Origin: Mesorhizobium sp. J428
GTDB lineage: Bacteria > Pseudomonadota > Alphaproteobacteria > Rhizobiales > Rhizobiaceae
Assembly (NCBI RefSeq): GCF_024699925.1
Contig: NZ_JAJOMX010000001.1
Span: forward strand, 1,774,001-1,838,000
Length of the DNA stretch: 64,000 nucleotides
Direction of reading: 5' to 3'
Positions 20,221-28,547 of the stretch are shown here, piece after piece. Made by a program: the position numbers and the translations under genes. Below the pieces are notes generated by a model. That model worked only from the letters and a program-made list of their open reading frames with translations. It was not told the DNA's origin and ran no database searches. Every line of letters starts with the position of its first letter. Position 1 is the first letter of the stretch.

Positions 20221-20832
20221 TCAGGCTCCGACTGGCTGGAGGAAACGGCGCGCGGCCTCGACTTCGTTCGGACGCACCTCATGCGCGCCGTCGTGCCATT
20301 CGAGGATGACATCCGCGCCAGCGTCGCGCAACCAGGCCTCCAGCCGGCTTGTATAGACCGGCGGGCAGATCGGGTCGCGGCGGCCGGCGGTGATGAGAAC
20401 CCGCCTGCCCTTGAGGTCGCCGTCGATGCGCGGCTCGAACGGGATCAGCGGATGCATCAGCACCACGGCATCGAACAGGCCCGGCGCGGCGAAGAGCGTC
20501 GAGGCGAGGATGTTCGCACCGTTGGAATAGCCGAGGCCGTAGACGGCCGACGGCTTTGCCGCAGCGACATGCGCCTCCGCATAGGCCTTCATCTTCGCCG
20601 TCGCCCGCGCAAGGTCGTCCATGTCATAGACGCCCTCGCCCGTGCGGCGAAAGAAGCGTGCCGCACCGTATTCCGAGACATCGCCGCGCGGCGACACGAT
20701 CGTCGCATCGGCCAGCAGGTCCCGCCCGAAGGCGGGAAACTGGTTTTCGTCGCCGCCGGTGCCGTGGAAGGTGAAGAGGAGCGGTCCGCCCGGTTTCCCG
20801 GGCAGGACCTTCTCGATGTAGCTCTGGGTCAT
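20221..20832 (-). CDS. Alpha/beta-hydrolase, phospholipase/carboxylesterase family (MhqD-like)
   Basis: A 203-residue serine hydrolase. The oxyanion region TFHGTGGDENQFPAFGRDL, the nucleophile elbow GLGYSNGANILAS (Ser in GYSNG) and the histidine in WHDGAHEVRPNE complete the triad with an acid near AGRRDPICPP. Start ATG 20832 is 2 bp after the dioxygenase stop. Pairing with a ring-cleaving dioxygenase is the arrangement of mhq genes that detoxify quinones and hydroquinones; this role is inferred from context. Confidence 0.87.
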   Translation of the reverse strand: MTQSYIEKVLPGKPGGPLLFTFHGTGGDENQFPAFGRDLLADATIVSPRGDVSEYGAARFFRRTGEGVYDMDDLARATAKMKAYAEAHVAAAKPSAVYGLGYSNGANILASTLFAAPGLFDAVVLMHPLIPFEPRIDGDLKGRRVLITAGRRDPICPPVYTSRLEAWLRDAGADVILEWHDGAHEVRPNEVEAARRFLQPVGA

Positions 20833-20834
20833 GG

Positions 20835-21767
20835 TCAGTCCTCGATCGGCTGCAGGTGGCCTTCGAGCATCGCCCGCAGGTGCTCGTGCTGCCTCGGCAG
20901 CTTGAGCGCCTCGCCGAGGTGCTTGGTGTCCTCGTCGCGGTCGAAACCCGGCTCGTTGGTGGCGACCTCGAACAGCACGCCGCCCGGCGTGCGGAAATAG
21001 ATCGCCCAGAAATAGTCGCGGTCGATCACCGGGGTCACCTGATAGCCCGTATCCATCAGCGCCTTGCGCACCTCGAGCTGCTTGGCCCGGTTCTCCACCG
21101 CGAACGCGATATGGTGCACCGAGCCCGCGCCCTGCCGCGCAAACGGCGTGACCGGCAACGCCTCGATGTCGATGACGTCCGCGCCCATGCCCTCCGGCAC
21201 GGCGAAACGGGTGATGTTCTTCGACTGGTCGACTTGGCTGTAGCCCATGAACTTCAGAAGCTCGCTCGTCGCCCCGCCGTCCCGCAGCCGCATCGAGGCC
21301 GAGTGGAAGCCGCGGATGGCATAGTCGTCCGGCACGCCGCCCTGCGTCCACGGAGCCCGCGTGTCGCCGGTGTGCTCGACCAGCGCGAAGCCGTCATTGT
21401 CGGGCCCCTTGAAGAGAAGGCGCTTCTCGCCGAAGGACTCGCCCGGCTCCAGGCCGGCCACGTTCTCCTTCGCGAGGTGCTCCTGCCACCACCCGAGCGA
21501 ACCCTCGGGCACGGAGAAGACGGTCGTGCCGACCTCGCCGACGCCGGGCTGGCCCTTGGCGATGTGCGGGAAGGGGAAATAGGTCATCACCGAGCCGGGC
21601 GTGCCGACCTCGTCGCCATAGTAGAGGTGATAGACGTCGGGCGCGTCGAAATTGACGGTCTTCTTGACCCGGCGCAGGCCGAGCGTCTTGGTGAAAAAGT
21701 GGTTGTTCTCGTTGGCGTTCGCCGCCATCGACGTAACGTGGTGCAGTCCCTTGATCTGATCGAGCAT
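20835..21767 (-). CDS. Ring-cleaving dioxygenase, glyoxalase/VOC fold (MhqO-like)
   Basis: A 310-residue protein with two vicinal-oxygen-chelate modules. Metal-ligand positions include GLHHVTSMAANANEN, GFHSASMRLRD, SVHHIAFAVENR and GGVLFEVATNEPGFDRDED. ATG 21767 follows GGAG at 7 bases. It lies 2 bp upstream of an MhqD-like esterase, supporting a role in cleavage of (methyl)hydroquinone-like aromatics. No MarR-type MhqR regulator is visible beside it. Confidence 0.87.
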   Translation of the reverse strand: MLDQIKGLHHVTSMAANANENNHFFTKTLGLRRVKKTVNFDAPDVYHLYYGDEVGTPGSVMTYFPFPHIAKGQPGVGEVGTTVFSVPEGSLGWWQEHLAKENVAGLEPGESFGEKRLLFKGPDNDGFALVEHTGDTRAPWTQGGVPDDYAIRGFHSASMRLRDGGATSELLKFMGYSQVDQSKNITRFAVPEGMGADVIDIEALPVTPFARQGAGSVHHIAFAVENRAKQLEVRKALMDTGYQVTPVIDRDYFWAIYFRTPGGVLFEVATNEPGFDRDEDTKHLGEALKLPRQHEHLRAMLEGHLQPIED

Positions 21768-21924
21768 CGTCTTGCTCCCTTGTGTTCGGCGGCCCGCGCC
21801 GCCCGTCGCGTCCATATGTCGGTCGCGAGGGAGAGAAGGAAAGCCACCGGTCACAGCAAGGACTGTGCTATGTTTGTGAACGATCAGATAAAGTCGTTCA
21901 CCGTTCTGCCACCCACAGGCGCCG

Positions 21925-22230
21925 CTACTGGGCGCAGTCCGGCTCGCCGGGCACCGCCTTGAACTTGCGTGGCCCGACAAGACCCGGCTGGGTGGGAAGA
22001 TCGTCGATGCGCACGTCGAGCACGCAGGTCTCCGTCTGGACGCGGTAGAGGTCGATGTCGAGCCGCTGGACGCTCTCGATGGGGCGTATCCCGAGCACCC
22101 CAGCAGCCGCATCGACCACCGCGGTCAGTTCCTTCGCCCGCTGGAACTGCGGCGGCAGCGCGGCTTGGGCCGCCGTCGCCCATGCAATGCCCGCTATGCC
22201 CAGCACAAGTGTCCGCCGTCCGATGCCCAT
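21925..22230 (-). CDS. Small periplasmic protein, unknown function
   Basis: A 101-residue protein with a clear signal peptide (MGIGRRTLVLGIAGIAWATAAQA, about 23 residues). The mature part has RLDIDLYRVQTETCVLDVRI and a C-terminal cysteine (GEPDCAQ), so one disulfide is possible. GGGGGAA precedes ATG 22230. It is divergent from the sulfatase, whose start is 67 bp away. I do not recognise the family. Confidence 0.7.
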   Translation of the reverse strand: MGIGRRTLVLGIAGIAWATAAQAALPPQFQRAKELTAVVDAAAGVLGIRPIESVQRLDIDLYRVQTETCVLDVRIDDLPTQPGLVGPRKFKAVPGEPDCAQ

Positions 22231-22297
22231 GTTCTTTCCCCCGTTGGATGAGGCTGCTAGCAGAGCATGGCAAGGCCCGGTTGGGAAGGAGCGCAGC

Positions 22298-23844
22298 GTG
22301 AAGAACGAGACGAAGCAGACGGCGCGGCCGAACGTGCTGTTCATCACCTGCGACCAGTGGCGCGGCGACAGCCTGTCGGCCGCCGGCCATTCGGTCGTGC
22401 GCACGCCGAATGTCGACCGGCTGGCAAAGGAGGGCTGCTGTTCTCGCGCCACTATGCGGGTGCGGCGCCATGCTCCCCCGCCCGGGCGTGCATCTATACC
22501 GGCCTCTACCAGATGAACAACCGCGTCTGTCGCAACGGGACGCCGCTGGACGCGCGCCACGACACGATCGGGCTCGCCGCCCGCCGCGCCGGCTACACGC
22601 CCACCCTGTTCGGCTACACCGACACCTCGCCCGACCCGCGCGGTCTCGATCCGTCAGACCCGGCGCTGCGGACATATGAGGGTATCCTGCCCGGTTTCGT
22701 GCCGCGCGTGCTGTTGCCCGAGCACCAGAAGCCGTGGCTGTCCTGGCTCGCCGCGCGCGGCGTCAAGACCGACGCCGGCTTCCCGGAGATCCATAAGCCG
22801 GCGAAACGGTCCCCCGAAGTGTCGCCCGCCCCGCCGGTCTACTCGAAGGACGAGACCCCCGCCGCCTTCATCGCCGGCGAATTCATCCGCTGGCTCGGCG
22901 AGCAGGAAGAGCCCTGGTTCGCGCACCTCTCCTTCATCAGCCCGCACCCGCCATTCATCGTGCCGGAGCCGTTCAACACCATGTACGATCCGTCGGATGG
23001 GCCGGCGCTGCAGCGCGCGAAGGATACTGAGGCGGAGGCCGCCATCCATCCCTTCGCCGCCTGGGCGATGGAGCGGCTCAAGAAGACGAAGTTCATTCCG
23101 GGCGCGAAGGGCAAGGTGCGCGACTGGAGCGAGGACGATATCCGGCAGATCCGCGCGCTCTACTGGGGGATGATCTCCGAGGTCGACGGCCAGCTCGGCC
23201 GCATCTTCGATGCGATCGCCGCAAGCGGCGCCTGGGACGACACAATTGTCGTCTTCATGTCCGACCATGCCGAGATGATGGGCGACCACTTCTCGATGGG
23301 AAAGGGCGGCTTCTTCGACCAGAGCTACCACGTGCCGCTGGTGATCCGCGATCCGCGGCGCGGCAAGACGCACGGCCGCCGGGTCGACGCCTTCACAGAG
23401 GCGGTCGACATCATGCCGACGCTGCTTGACCTGATCGGCGCGCCGGTTCCTGCCCACCTCGACGGCCGGTCGCTGGCGCCCTTCCTCGACGGGACGCCGC
23501 CGAAGACCTGGCGCGACGCCGCGCATTGGGAGTTCGACTTCCGCTCGGTCGGCACTGGCAAGGCGGAAAGGCAGTTCGGCCTCTCCTCGCGCCAGTGCAA
23601 TCTGGCGGTCGTGCGCGGCGAGCGCTGGAAATATGTCCATTTCGGCGGCGGGCTGCCGCCGGTCCTGTTCGATCTGGACAACGATCCCGGCGAGACCCGC
23701 AACCTCGCGGCCGACCCGGCCTACGCTTTCGCCCGCCTCGAAATGGCCGAGCGCCTGCTTGAGTGGCGGGCGGCGCATCTCGACCAGTCGCTGGCCCTGC
23801 TGGAACTGACCGAGGGTGGCGTAGCCGGCAAACGGTATCTCTGA
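22298..23844 (+). CDS. Sulfatase / phosphonate monoester hydrolase family enzyme (single-base frameshift)
   Basis: Alkaline-phosphatase-superfamily hydrolase of about 515 residues. The N-terminal metal site is PNVLFITCDQWRGD; the formylglycine motif APCSPARACIYTGLY has Cys as residue to be converted. Further sites are SFISPHPPFIVPE and MSDHAEMMGDHFSMGKGGFF. The patterns YQMNNRV, GYTDTSPDPR and AHWEFDFR match phosphonate monoester hydrolases better than classical arylsulfatases. GTG 22298 has AAGGA 7 bases upstream. The frame breaks at about 22430-22440 (KEG then LLFSRHY): one base is missing. No sulfatase-modifying enzyme is nearby. The exact substrate is open. Confidence 0.85.
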
Positions 23845-23851
23845 CGAAAAA

Positions 23852-23877
23852 CGGCCCGCCGGTTTCCCGGCGGGCCG
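23852..23877. terminator. Bidirectional terminator between convergent genes
   Basis: Strong stem CGGCCCGCCGG / CCCGGCGGGCCG with a TTT-centred loop, preceded on the plus strand by AAAAA and placed between the sulfatase stop (23844) and the PRC-barrel stop (23898). The A-run gives a U-tract for the minus-strand transcript. Confidence 0.8.
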
Positions 23878-23897
23878 CAAAGGCAGTGATGGGGGCC

Positions 23898-24878
23898 TTA
23901 GTTGGGCACGACGCGCATTTCGTCACGCTTGGCCGCATAGTTGGCCTCGTCGTAGGTCGGCGCCGCGTCCAGCTGCTCCTTGGTGAAGGTCGTGTAGAGG
24001 TAATGGTCGCCATCCTCGTCGACCATGAAGGTCAGGTTGTCCATGCCGACGGCCACTTCCTTCTCGCCCATGCCGAGGAAGCCGCCGACGTCGATGATCA
24101 CGGCATCCACCTTTTCGCCCTGCAGGACGACATCGCCGATCTCGCCGATGTTCTCGTCATTGGCGCCATAGACGGTGGTGCCCACCAGATCCTCGGAGCG
24201 GATCTCAGCCGTATTCACTTCCTTCAGTGTCGAACGGTCGATCGCGGCGGTCTCGGTCTTGTCGGTCGCAGCCGGCGCCTGCGCGTCGGGTGCCTTAGTC
24301 ATAGCGTCCTGCCCGGCGGGCTTCGTAGCGTCGTTCTGGGTCATGTCGGTCGACGGCGCAGTGGTCGCCGGCGGGGTCGTTGCCGGAGGAGCTGCCGTGT
24401 CGTTGGAGGCAACGGCGGCCGGCGCATAGGCGCTCCGGTCGAAGGCCGGCAGCTCCTTCAGCTGGTCGGCCGTAGCCTCGATCACGATCCAGCGGTCGCC
24501 GTCGCGCTCGGCCCAGTCGATCGTCTTGTAGTCGATCGCGACGTCCTTCTCGCCGATACCGAGGAAGCCGCCGACGCCGATCACGATGGCTTCGACCATG
24601 CCGTCCTTCGAGATCACGAGGTCGTTGACGTCGCCGACCGTCTGAGCGTCTTCGGCGGTGCTGTTATAGACGGTTTCGCCAATGAGGTTTGAAGCGATCT
24701 GCCCGTCGGGCGAGACCTGGGACTGGTCGACGGCAACGCCCGGCGCCAGCGGCGCGGCCGGTGCAGCGTCGGTAGCCGCCGGCGGGGTTGCGGGCGCGGG
24801 CTCGGTGCTCGATTGGGCAAATGCGCCGGTCGAAACGATCGTGAGAATGGCGGTAGTCGCCAAGAGCTTACGGATCAT
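23898..24878 (-). CDS. Secreted protein with two PRC-barrel domains
   Basis: A 326-residue exported protein. The signal peptide is MIRKLLATTAILTIVSTGAFA; a proline/alanine linker follows, then PRC-barrel 1 (NLIGETVYNSTAEDAQTVGD, AIVIGVGGFLGIGEKDVAID, about residues 60-155), a low-complexity linker (155-220), and PRC-barrel 2 (DLVGTTVYGANDENIGEIGD, AVIIDVGGFLGMGEKEVAV). The repeats are clear duplicates. A GGAAC-N17-GTT promoter lies upstream (24970-24994), so it is probably EcfG-controlled. Function in the envelope is unknown. Confidence 0.9.
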   Translation of the reverse strand: MIRKLLATTAILTIVSTGAFAQSSTEPAPATPPAATDAAPAAPLAPGVAVDQSQVSPDGQIASNLIGETVYNSTAEDAQTVGDVNDLVISKDGMVEAIVIGVGGFLGIGEKDVAIDYKTIDWAERDGDRWIVIEATADQLKELPAFDRSAYAPAAVASNDTAAPPATTPPATTAPSTDMTQNDATKPAGQDAMTKAPDAQAPAATDKTETAAIDRSTLKEVNTAEIRSEDLVGTTVYGANDENIGEIGDVVLQGEKVDAVIIDVGGFLGMGEKEVAVGMDNLTFMVDEDGDHYLYTTFTKEQLDAAPTYDEANYAAKRDEMRVVPN

Positions 24879-24969
24879 GATACTCTCTCCTTCGTGCAGG
24901 GGTTTCTTTGCACGGCCGCGCCGTTACCGATCGTCGCTGTGAGGGCCGGCGCGGCCTCTACAGTCCGGT

Positions 24970-24994
24970 AACGCGGGCTTGCTGATCCGGTTCC
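24970..24994 (-). promoter_or_regulatory. EcfG-type promoter of PRC-barrel gene
   Basis: On the minus strand the -35 element GGAAC (24994-24990) is followed by exactly 17 bases and GTT (24972-24970). The -10 element is about 90 bp before the start codon. Exact match to the alphaproteobacterial EcfG consensus. Confidence 0.8.
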
Positions 24995-25061
24995 CATATA
25001 GGTGCACCACGCAGACGGAAGCGGCGGCAGCCTTGAGCATTGATTTTACTGGAGAAAGCGC

Positions 25062-25086
25062 GGAACTTTTCGGTCATTGGCGCGTT
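25062..25086 (+). promoter_or_regulatory. EcfG-type promoter of lipid kinase gene
   Basis: GGAAC (25062-25066), 17-base spacer, GTT (25084-25086), with cGTTTT at the -10. It lies 54 bp upstream of the lipid kinase ATG and 68 bp from the divergent PRC-barrel promoter. Confidence 0.8.
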
Positions 25087-25140
25087 TTCCCGCGCGCCCC
25101 CGCTATACTACCCCCTCTCAACACGTCCGGAGCCTAGACC

Positions 25141-26040
25141 ATGCGGTTCATCGCCGTGCTGAACAGGGGCGGAGGAACGTTGCGCACGATGGACCTCGAC
25201 GCATTCGAGGCCCGAATGCGCGATCACCTCGGCGAGGCCGGGCACACCGTGGACGTGCGGATCGTCGAAGGCCGCGATCTCATGGCTGCCCTCGGCGAGG
25301 CTGTGGCCGCCTCTGACGTGGATGTGGTGCTGGCCGGCGGAGGAGACGGCACGATCTCGGCTGCGGCGTCGGTTGTCATGGATACCGGCAAGGCGCTCGC
25401 GGTTCTGCCGGCCGGCACGATGAACCTGTTCGCCCGTTCGCTCGGCATGCCGCTCGACCTCGATTCCGCGCTCGCGGCCTTCTCGACCGGCGAGATCCGC
25501 GAAGTCGACGTCGCGACCGCCAATGGCAGGCCGTTCGTGCACCAGTATTCCGTCGGCCTGCACGCCAAGCTGGTGAAGATCCGCGACCAGATGAAGTTCT
25601 CCTCGCGCCTCGGCAAGATGCGCGCCTCGGTCAGGGCAGCCTTCGCCACGCTGATCCGGCCGCCGTCCATGCTGGTCTCGATCGACATCGACGGCGCAGA
25701 GATCATCGTCCGCGCCTCCGGCATCGGCGTCACCAACAATCTGTTCGGCGAGGGGCACCTGCCCTATGCGGACCATCCTGACGGCGGGACGCTCGGCGTC
25801 TACGTCACGACGGCGCGACGCCTGCCTCAGCTCCTGTCGGCGCTTTTCCACATGCTTGTCGGGCGCTGGAACCGCAACGCGCATGTCGAGATCCATACCG
25901 GCAAGCAGGTGGTGCTGAAGTTCACCCGCCTGCACAGGCGCCATCGCTGCGTCATCGACGGAGAGCTTTCACCGATCGAGCACGAGACGACCATTCGCAT
26001 CCATCCGAAGTCGCTGCGGGTGCTCGTGCCCCGCATGTAA
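25141..26040 (+). CDS. Diacylglycerol kinase-family lipid kinase
   Basis: A 299-residue member of the DAGK/YegS/BmrU family. The nucleotide loop is VVLAGGGDGTISAAASVV (residues about 63-80), followed by VLPAGTMNLFARSLGMP, the catalytic-domain signature. The C-terminal beta-sandwich includes IGVTNNLFGEGHLPYADHPDGG and ends CVIDGELSPIEHETTIRIHP. The exact lipid substrate (diacylglycerol, phosphatidylglycerol or other) cannot be told. An EcfG promoter upstream suggests envelope-lipid adjustment under stress. Confidence 0.9.
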   Translation: MRFIAVLNRGGGTLRTMDLDAFEARMRDHLGEAGHTVDVRIVEGRDLMAALGEAVAASDVDVVLAGGGDGTISAAASVVMDTGKALAVLPAGTMNLFARSLGMPLDLDSALAAFSTGEIREVDVATANGRPFVHQYSVGLHAKLVKIRDQMKFSSRLGKMRASVRAAFATLIRPPSMLVSIDIDGAEIIVRASGIGVTNNLFGEGHLPYADHPDGGTLGVYVTTARRLPQLLSALFHMLVGRWNRNAHVEIHTGKQVVLKFTRLHRRHRCVIDGELSPIEHETTIRIHPKSLRVLVPRM

Positions 26041-26042
26041 GG

Positions 26043-26240
26043 TCAGCCTCCCGACGGCGCAGGGGGCGCGCCGGTCGCCGGCTGGGTCGCCTCGGTTTGC
26101 GGCGTCTGGATCGACGTTCCGTACATCTCGACGACGAACCAGACCGCGCAGGCCAGTGCCAGCGAGACCAGCAGGATCACGAGGACAGGGTAGCCCGGCT
26201 TGCCCTGGCGGGCGTCGCGGGCTGAAAACAATCTACGCAT
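26043..26240 (-). CDS. Small single-pass membrane protein
   Basis: A 65-residue protein: a basic N-terminus (MRRLFSARDARQGKPGYP), one membrane helix (VLVILLVSLALACAVWFVVEM) and a Pro/Thr/Ala-rich tail ending PPAPSGG. ATG 26240 has GGAG 6 bases upstream. It may be the last gene of the YqjD/YqjE-like unit upstream, where a third small gene is common. No family recognised. Confidence 0.65.
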   Translation of the reverse strand: MRRLFSARDARQGKPGYPVLVILLVSLALACAVWFVVEMYGTSIQTPQTEATQPATGAPPAPSGG

Positions 26241-26325
26241 GACATGCTCCACAATCGTCGCATGCCAATGCGTACCGCCCCGGATCGGTTCCGGAATCAG
26301 CCGGTAGTCGAACAATCAGAGAGGG

Positions 26326-26778
26326 TTAGGTGTCGGGATCCTCGTCCCGCGCCCGCTCGCTGTTTTCCTTGTAGATCGCGTAGGCGGCCATGGCGGCCAC
26401 CGGCGTCAGCAGCGACAGGAGCCCGCCCCGCCCCTTGAGAAGCGCAGGAAGAATCGCGAAAGCGGTGGCCCCCGCAAGCGCCTGGAGTTGGGCGGCCCGA
26501 GCTTCTTCAGCGCGGCGCTTTGCCTGGATGCCGGAAAGGATGCGGTGCACGATCAGCGCCACGCCGGCCAGCGCAATAAAGCCAAGTCCGAACCCGACCG
26601 CCGTGTAGAGCGGGCCATACCGCTCGGCGACGAAGATGTAGGCGGCCGCGATCAGGAAGCCGATGCCGATCGCGAGGCAGATCCCCGCGATCATATAATC
26701 GATCATGGCGCGCCGGACACGCTTCGCCGCTCGCGACGTCTCTCCGGAAACGAAAGATTGGATCAGCGCCGCGAGCAT
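26326..26778 (-). CDS. YqjE-like (Phage_holin_3_6 type) membrane protein
   Basis: A 150-residue protein with hydrophobic hairpins at about residues 28-75 and a further hydrophobic stretch near 120-140, with a charged C-terminus (ENSERARDEDPDT). Located 25 bp downstream of a DUF883/YqjD-like gene, as yqjE follows yqjD in enterobacteria. ATG 26778 is taken; an in-frame TTG at 26799 would add seven residues. The 'holin' name is a family label and does not mean phage origin. Confidence 0.7.
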   Translation of the reverse strand: MLAALIQSFVSGETSRAAKRVRRAMIDYMIAGICLAIGIGFLIAAAYIFVAERYGPLYTAVGFGLGFIALAGVALIVHRILSGIQAKRRAEEARAAQLQALAGATAFAILPALLKGRGGLLSLLTPVAAMAAYAIYKENSERARDEDPDT

Positions 26779-26803
26779 GGACGTTCCGGGATAGGCCAAG
26801 GCG

Positions 26804-27157
26804 TCAGCGGCGTGTGAGCAATGCGAAGAGGAAGCCGACGCCGGCGGCGATGGCGAGAGAGGTGACGGGCTTCTCGCGCACCCGGGCGACGATCTCGCCC
26901 TCGATGTCGCCGGCCTCGCTCTTCAGCCCCTGCATCGCAGCCTCGCCCTTGGCCCGCACCTGGGTGACGCCTTCCTGCGCGATGGACTTCAGCGCCTCGA
27001 GCGACTTCTCGCCCGAACTCTGCACCTGCGCCGTCAGCTTTGCGATCTCCGCCTTCAGGGTTTCGATCTGCGCCTCCATCTCCGTGACGGACGGCTGCGG
27101 AGCTTCGGTCCTGGAACCGTTGGCGGGCTTTTCAGTTTTCGCTGTGGAAGATGGCAT
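26804..27157 (-). CDS. DUF883 / ElaB-YqjD-like inner-membrane-anchored protein
   Basis: A 117-residue protein: disordered N-terminus, long amphipathic helix (EMEAQIETLKAEIAKLTAQV, AKGEAAMQGLKSEAGDIEGE), then the C-terminal anchor REKPVTSLAIAAGVGFLFALLTRR, the hallmark of ElaB/YqjD proteins that bind ribosomes at the membrane in enterobacteria. AAAGGAG precedes ATG 27157. An EcfG promoter ends about 30 bp upstream, so the unit is probably stress-induced, matching the stationary-phase role of the family. Confidence 0.85.
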   Translation of the reverse strand: MPSSTAKTEKPANGSRTEAPQPSVTEMEAQIETLKAEIAKLTAQVQSSGEKSLEALKSIAQEGVTQVRAKGEAAMQGLKSEAGDIEGEIVARVREKPVTSLAIAAGVGFLFALLTRR

Positions 27158-27187
27158 GGCGGGCTCCTTTGCGTTTGCGTGGTTCCA

Positions 27188-27212
27188 AACGCGGGACCGG
27201 CGGCGAAGTTCC
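27188..27212 (-). promoter_or_regulatory. EcfG-type promoter of the DUF883-YqjE-like operon
   Basis: Minus-strand GGAAC (27212-27208), 17-base spacer, GTT (27190-27188). The -10 is about 30 bp from ATG 27157, leaving a short leader that still contains the ribosome site. Confidence 0.8.
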
Positions 27213-27265
27213 TCCGGCCTGCCGGCATCAAAATGCCTTTCACGACGCGAGTCCAGCGGGATTCC

Positions 27266-28021
27266 TCACATCAACGGGCGGCGCTGGTCGCCGAGCCCTT
27301 CCCAGCGCGCGATGCCGCAGAGCGTTTCTTCGTTGAGCACCTCGCAGCCGCCATCGAACCAACGGATCGCTTGTCGGTCGATCAGTTTCCTCAGCGTCTT
27401 GTTGGTATGGACGATGGAAAGGCCGAGCGTGTCGGCCACGTGCTGCTGCGTAATGGGGATTTCCGCCTTTCCAGTGCCGTAAACCTGCACCGACCGCGCC
27501 CGCTGGTGAAGGAAGGCAATGAGATACGCCGCGCGCTCCAGCGCGCTGCGGCGGCCGACGCTGAGCAGGTTCTCGTCCAGCATCTGCTCCTCGCGCGCGG
27601 CGAGCCAGGTGAGATCGTAGGCGAGGCCCGGATGGTTGCGATAGAGCGAGAAGAGCTGGTCGCGCTCGAAGACGCACAGCATCATCGACGACAGCGCCTC
27701 GACGGAGTGCTGCATCTCGCCGGTGAGGCTGCCTTGCAGTCCGATCAGGTCGCCGGGCACGACATAGTTGAGGATCTGGCGTCGCCCGTCCGGAAGAAGC
27801 TTGTAGCGAAATCCCCAGCCGGACAGGGCGGTATAGAGATGCGCGCTGTGATTGCCTTCGACGAGCACCGTGGCCCCGCGATCGACCGTCAGTTCACCGG
27901 TCTTGAACTTGCTGATGAAGGCCAGTTCGGCGGGCTTGAAATCCCGAAAGACTCCCAGCGGCCGCAGCGGGCATCTTTCGCACGGATATTTCTTGGCCGA
28001 GCTGGCCGGCGCAGGCGTCAT
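27266..28021 (-). CDS. Crp/Fnr-family transcriptional regulator
   Basis: A 251-residue regulator: cyclic-nucleotide-binding-like domain at about 20-140 (VLVEGNHSAHLYTALSGWGF, NYVVPGDLIGLQGSLTGEMQ), dimer helix, and a C-terminal winged HTH (ITQQHVADTLGLSIVHTNKTLRKL). An N-terminal CERCPLRPL has two cysteines; the full four-cysteine Fnr iron-sulfur pattern is not evident, so oxygen sensing is not established. ATG 28021 has AAGGAAG upstream. Divergent from the single-domain receiver gene, with about 110 bp between them. Confidence 0.9.
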   Translation of the reverse strand: MTPAPASSAKKYPCERCPLRPLGVFRDFKPAELAFISKFKTGELTVDRGATVLVEGNHSAHLYTALSGWGFRYKLLPDGRRQILNYVVPGDLIGLQGSLTGEMQHSVEALSSMMLCVFERDQLFSLYRNHPGLAYDLTWLAAREEQMLDENLLSVGRRSALERAAYLIAFLHQRARSVQVYGTGKAEIPITQQHVADTLGLSIVHTNKTLRKLIDRQAIRWFDGGCEVLNEETLCGIARWEGLGDQRRPLM

Positions 28022-28131
28022 GGACCCATCTTCCTTTCGCTCCGCAAGGCTCGCCGACATGTCAAAGTTAAATGACGCGGGGGGAATTTTTCTGCGATCA
28101 GTACAGAAATGCCATTTCGGAGAAAGCCATT

Positions 28132-28530
28132 TTGACCAAGCTGCCGCTCGACGGCCTTAGGGTTCTCGTCCTCGAGGACGAGTTTCTCATTGCGATGGAG
28201 GTCGAGCAGGCCTGTCGCGACAGCGGCGCGGCCGATGTCAGGATCTGCCGCACCCTCGAGGAGGTCGGTTCGACGGCGTCGGGAACATTTGACTTCGACG
28301 TGGCCGTGATCGACCTGAAGCTGGGCCTCATATCGTCGCTCGATTTCGCGCGGGGCCTGCATGAAGCGGGGGTGCCGTTCATCTTCGCGACCGGCTATGC
28401 CGACTCGCAGGAGATGTCGGAGAACTTTCCCGGCGTTCGCGTCGTCACCAAGCCTTATTTGGGCAATGAAGTGGTCGACGCTCTCGCGGATACGCTGCAC
28501 CGTGTCCCCCAACGGCTCGACTTCGACTGA
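28132..28530 (+). CDS. Single-domain response regulator (FAT GUY-type receiver)
   Basis: A 132-residue receiver with no output domain. Acidic pocket LEDE at 14-17, phosphoacceptor D61 in VIDLKLG, FATGY at 85-89 and K107 in VVTKPY. The PF-FATGY pattern is that of FAT GUY receivers, which pass or buffer phosphate in the alphaproteobacterial general stress response. TTG 28132 is taken as start because GGAG lies 9 bases upstream; no ATG in frame is well placed. The gene is next to ecfG (convergent), supporting a role in the PhyR pathway. Confidence 0.82.
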   Translation: MTKLPLDGLRVLVLEDEFLIAMEVEQACRDSGAADVRICRTLEEVGSTASGTFDFDVAVIDLKLGLISSLDFARGLHEAGVPFIFATGYADSQEMSENFPGVRVVTKPYLGNEVVDALADTLHRVPQRLDFD

Positions 28531-28547
28531 GACTGGATGCCGGCGGG

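Noticed and set aside
26326..26778. Prophage remnant because of the holin-family label
   Set aside because: No other phage gene nearby; partner gene and EcfG promoter fit a YqjD/YqjE-like stress pair.
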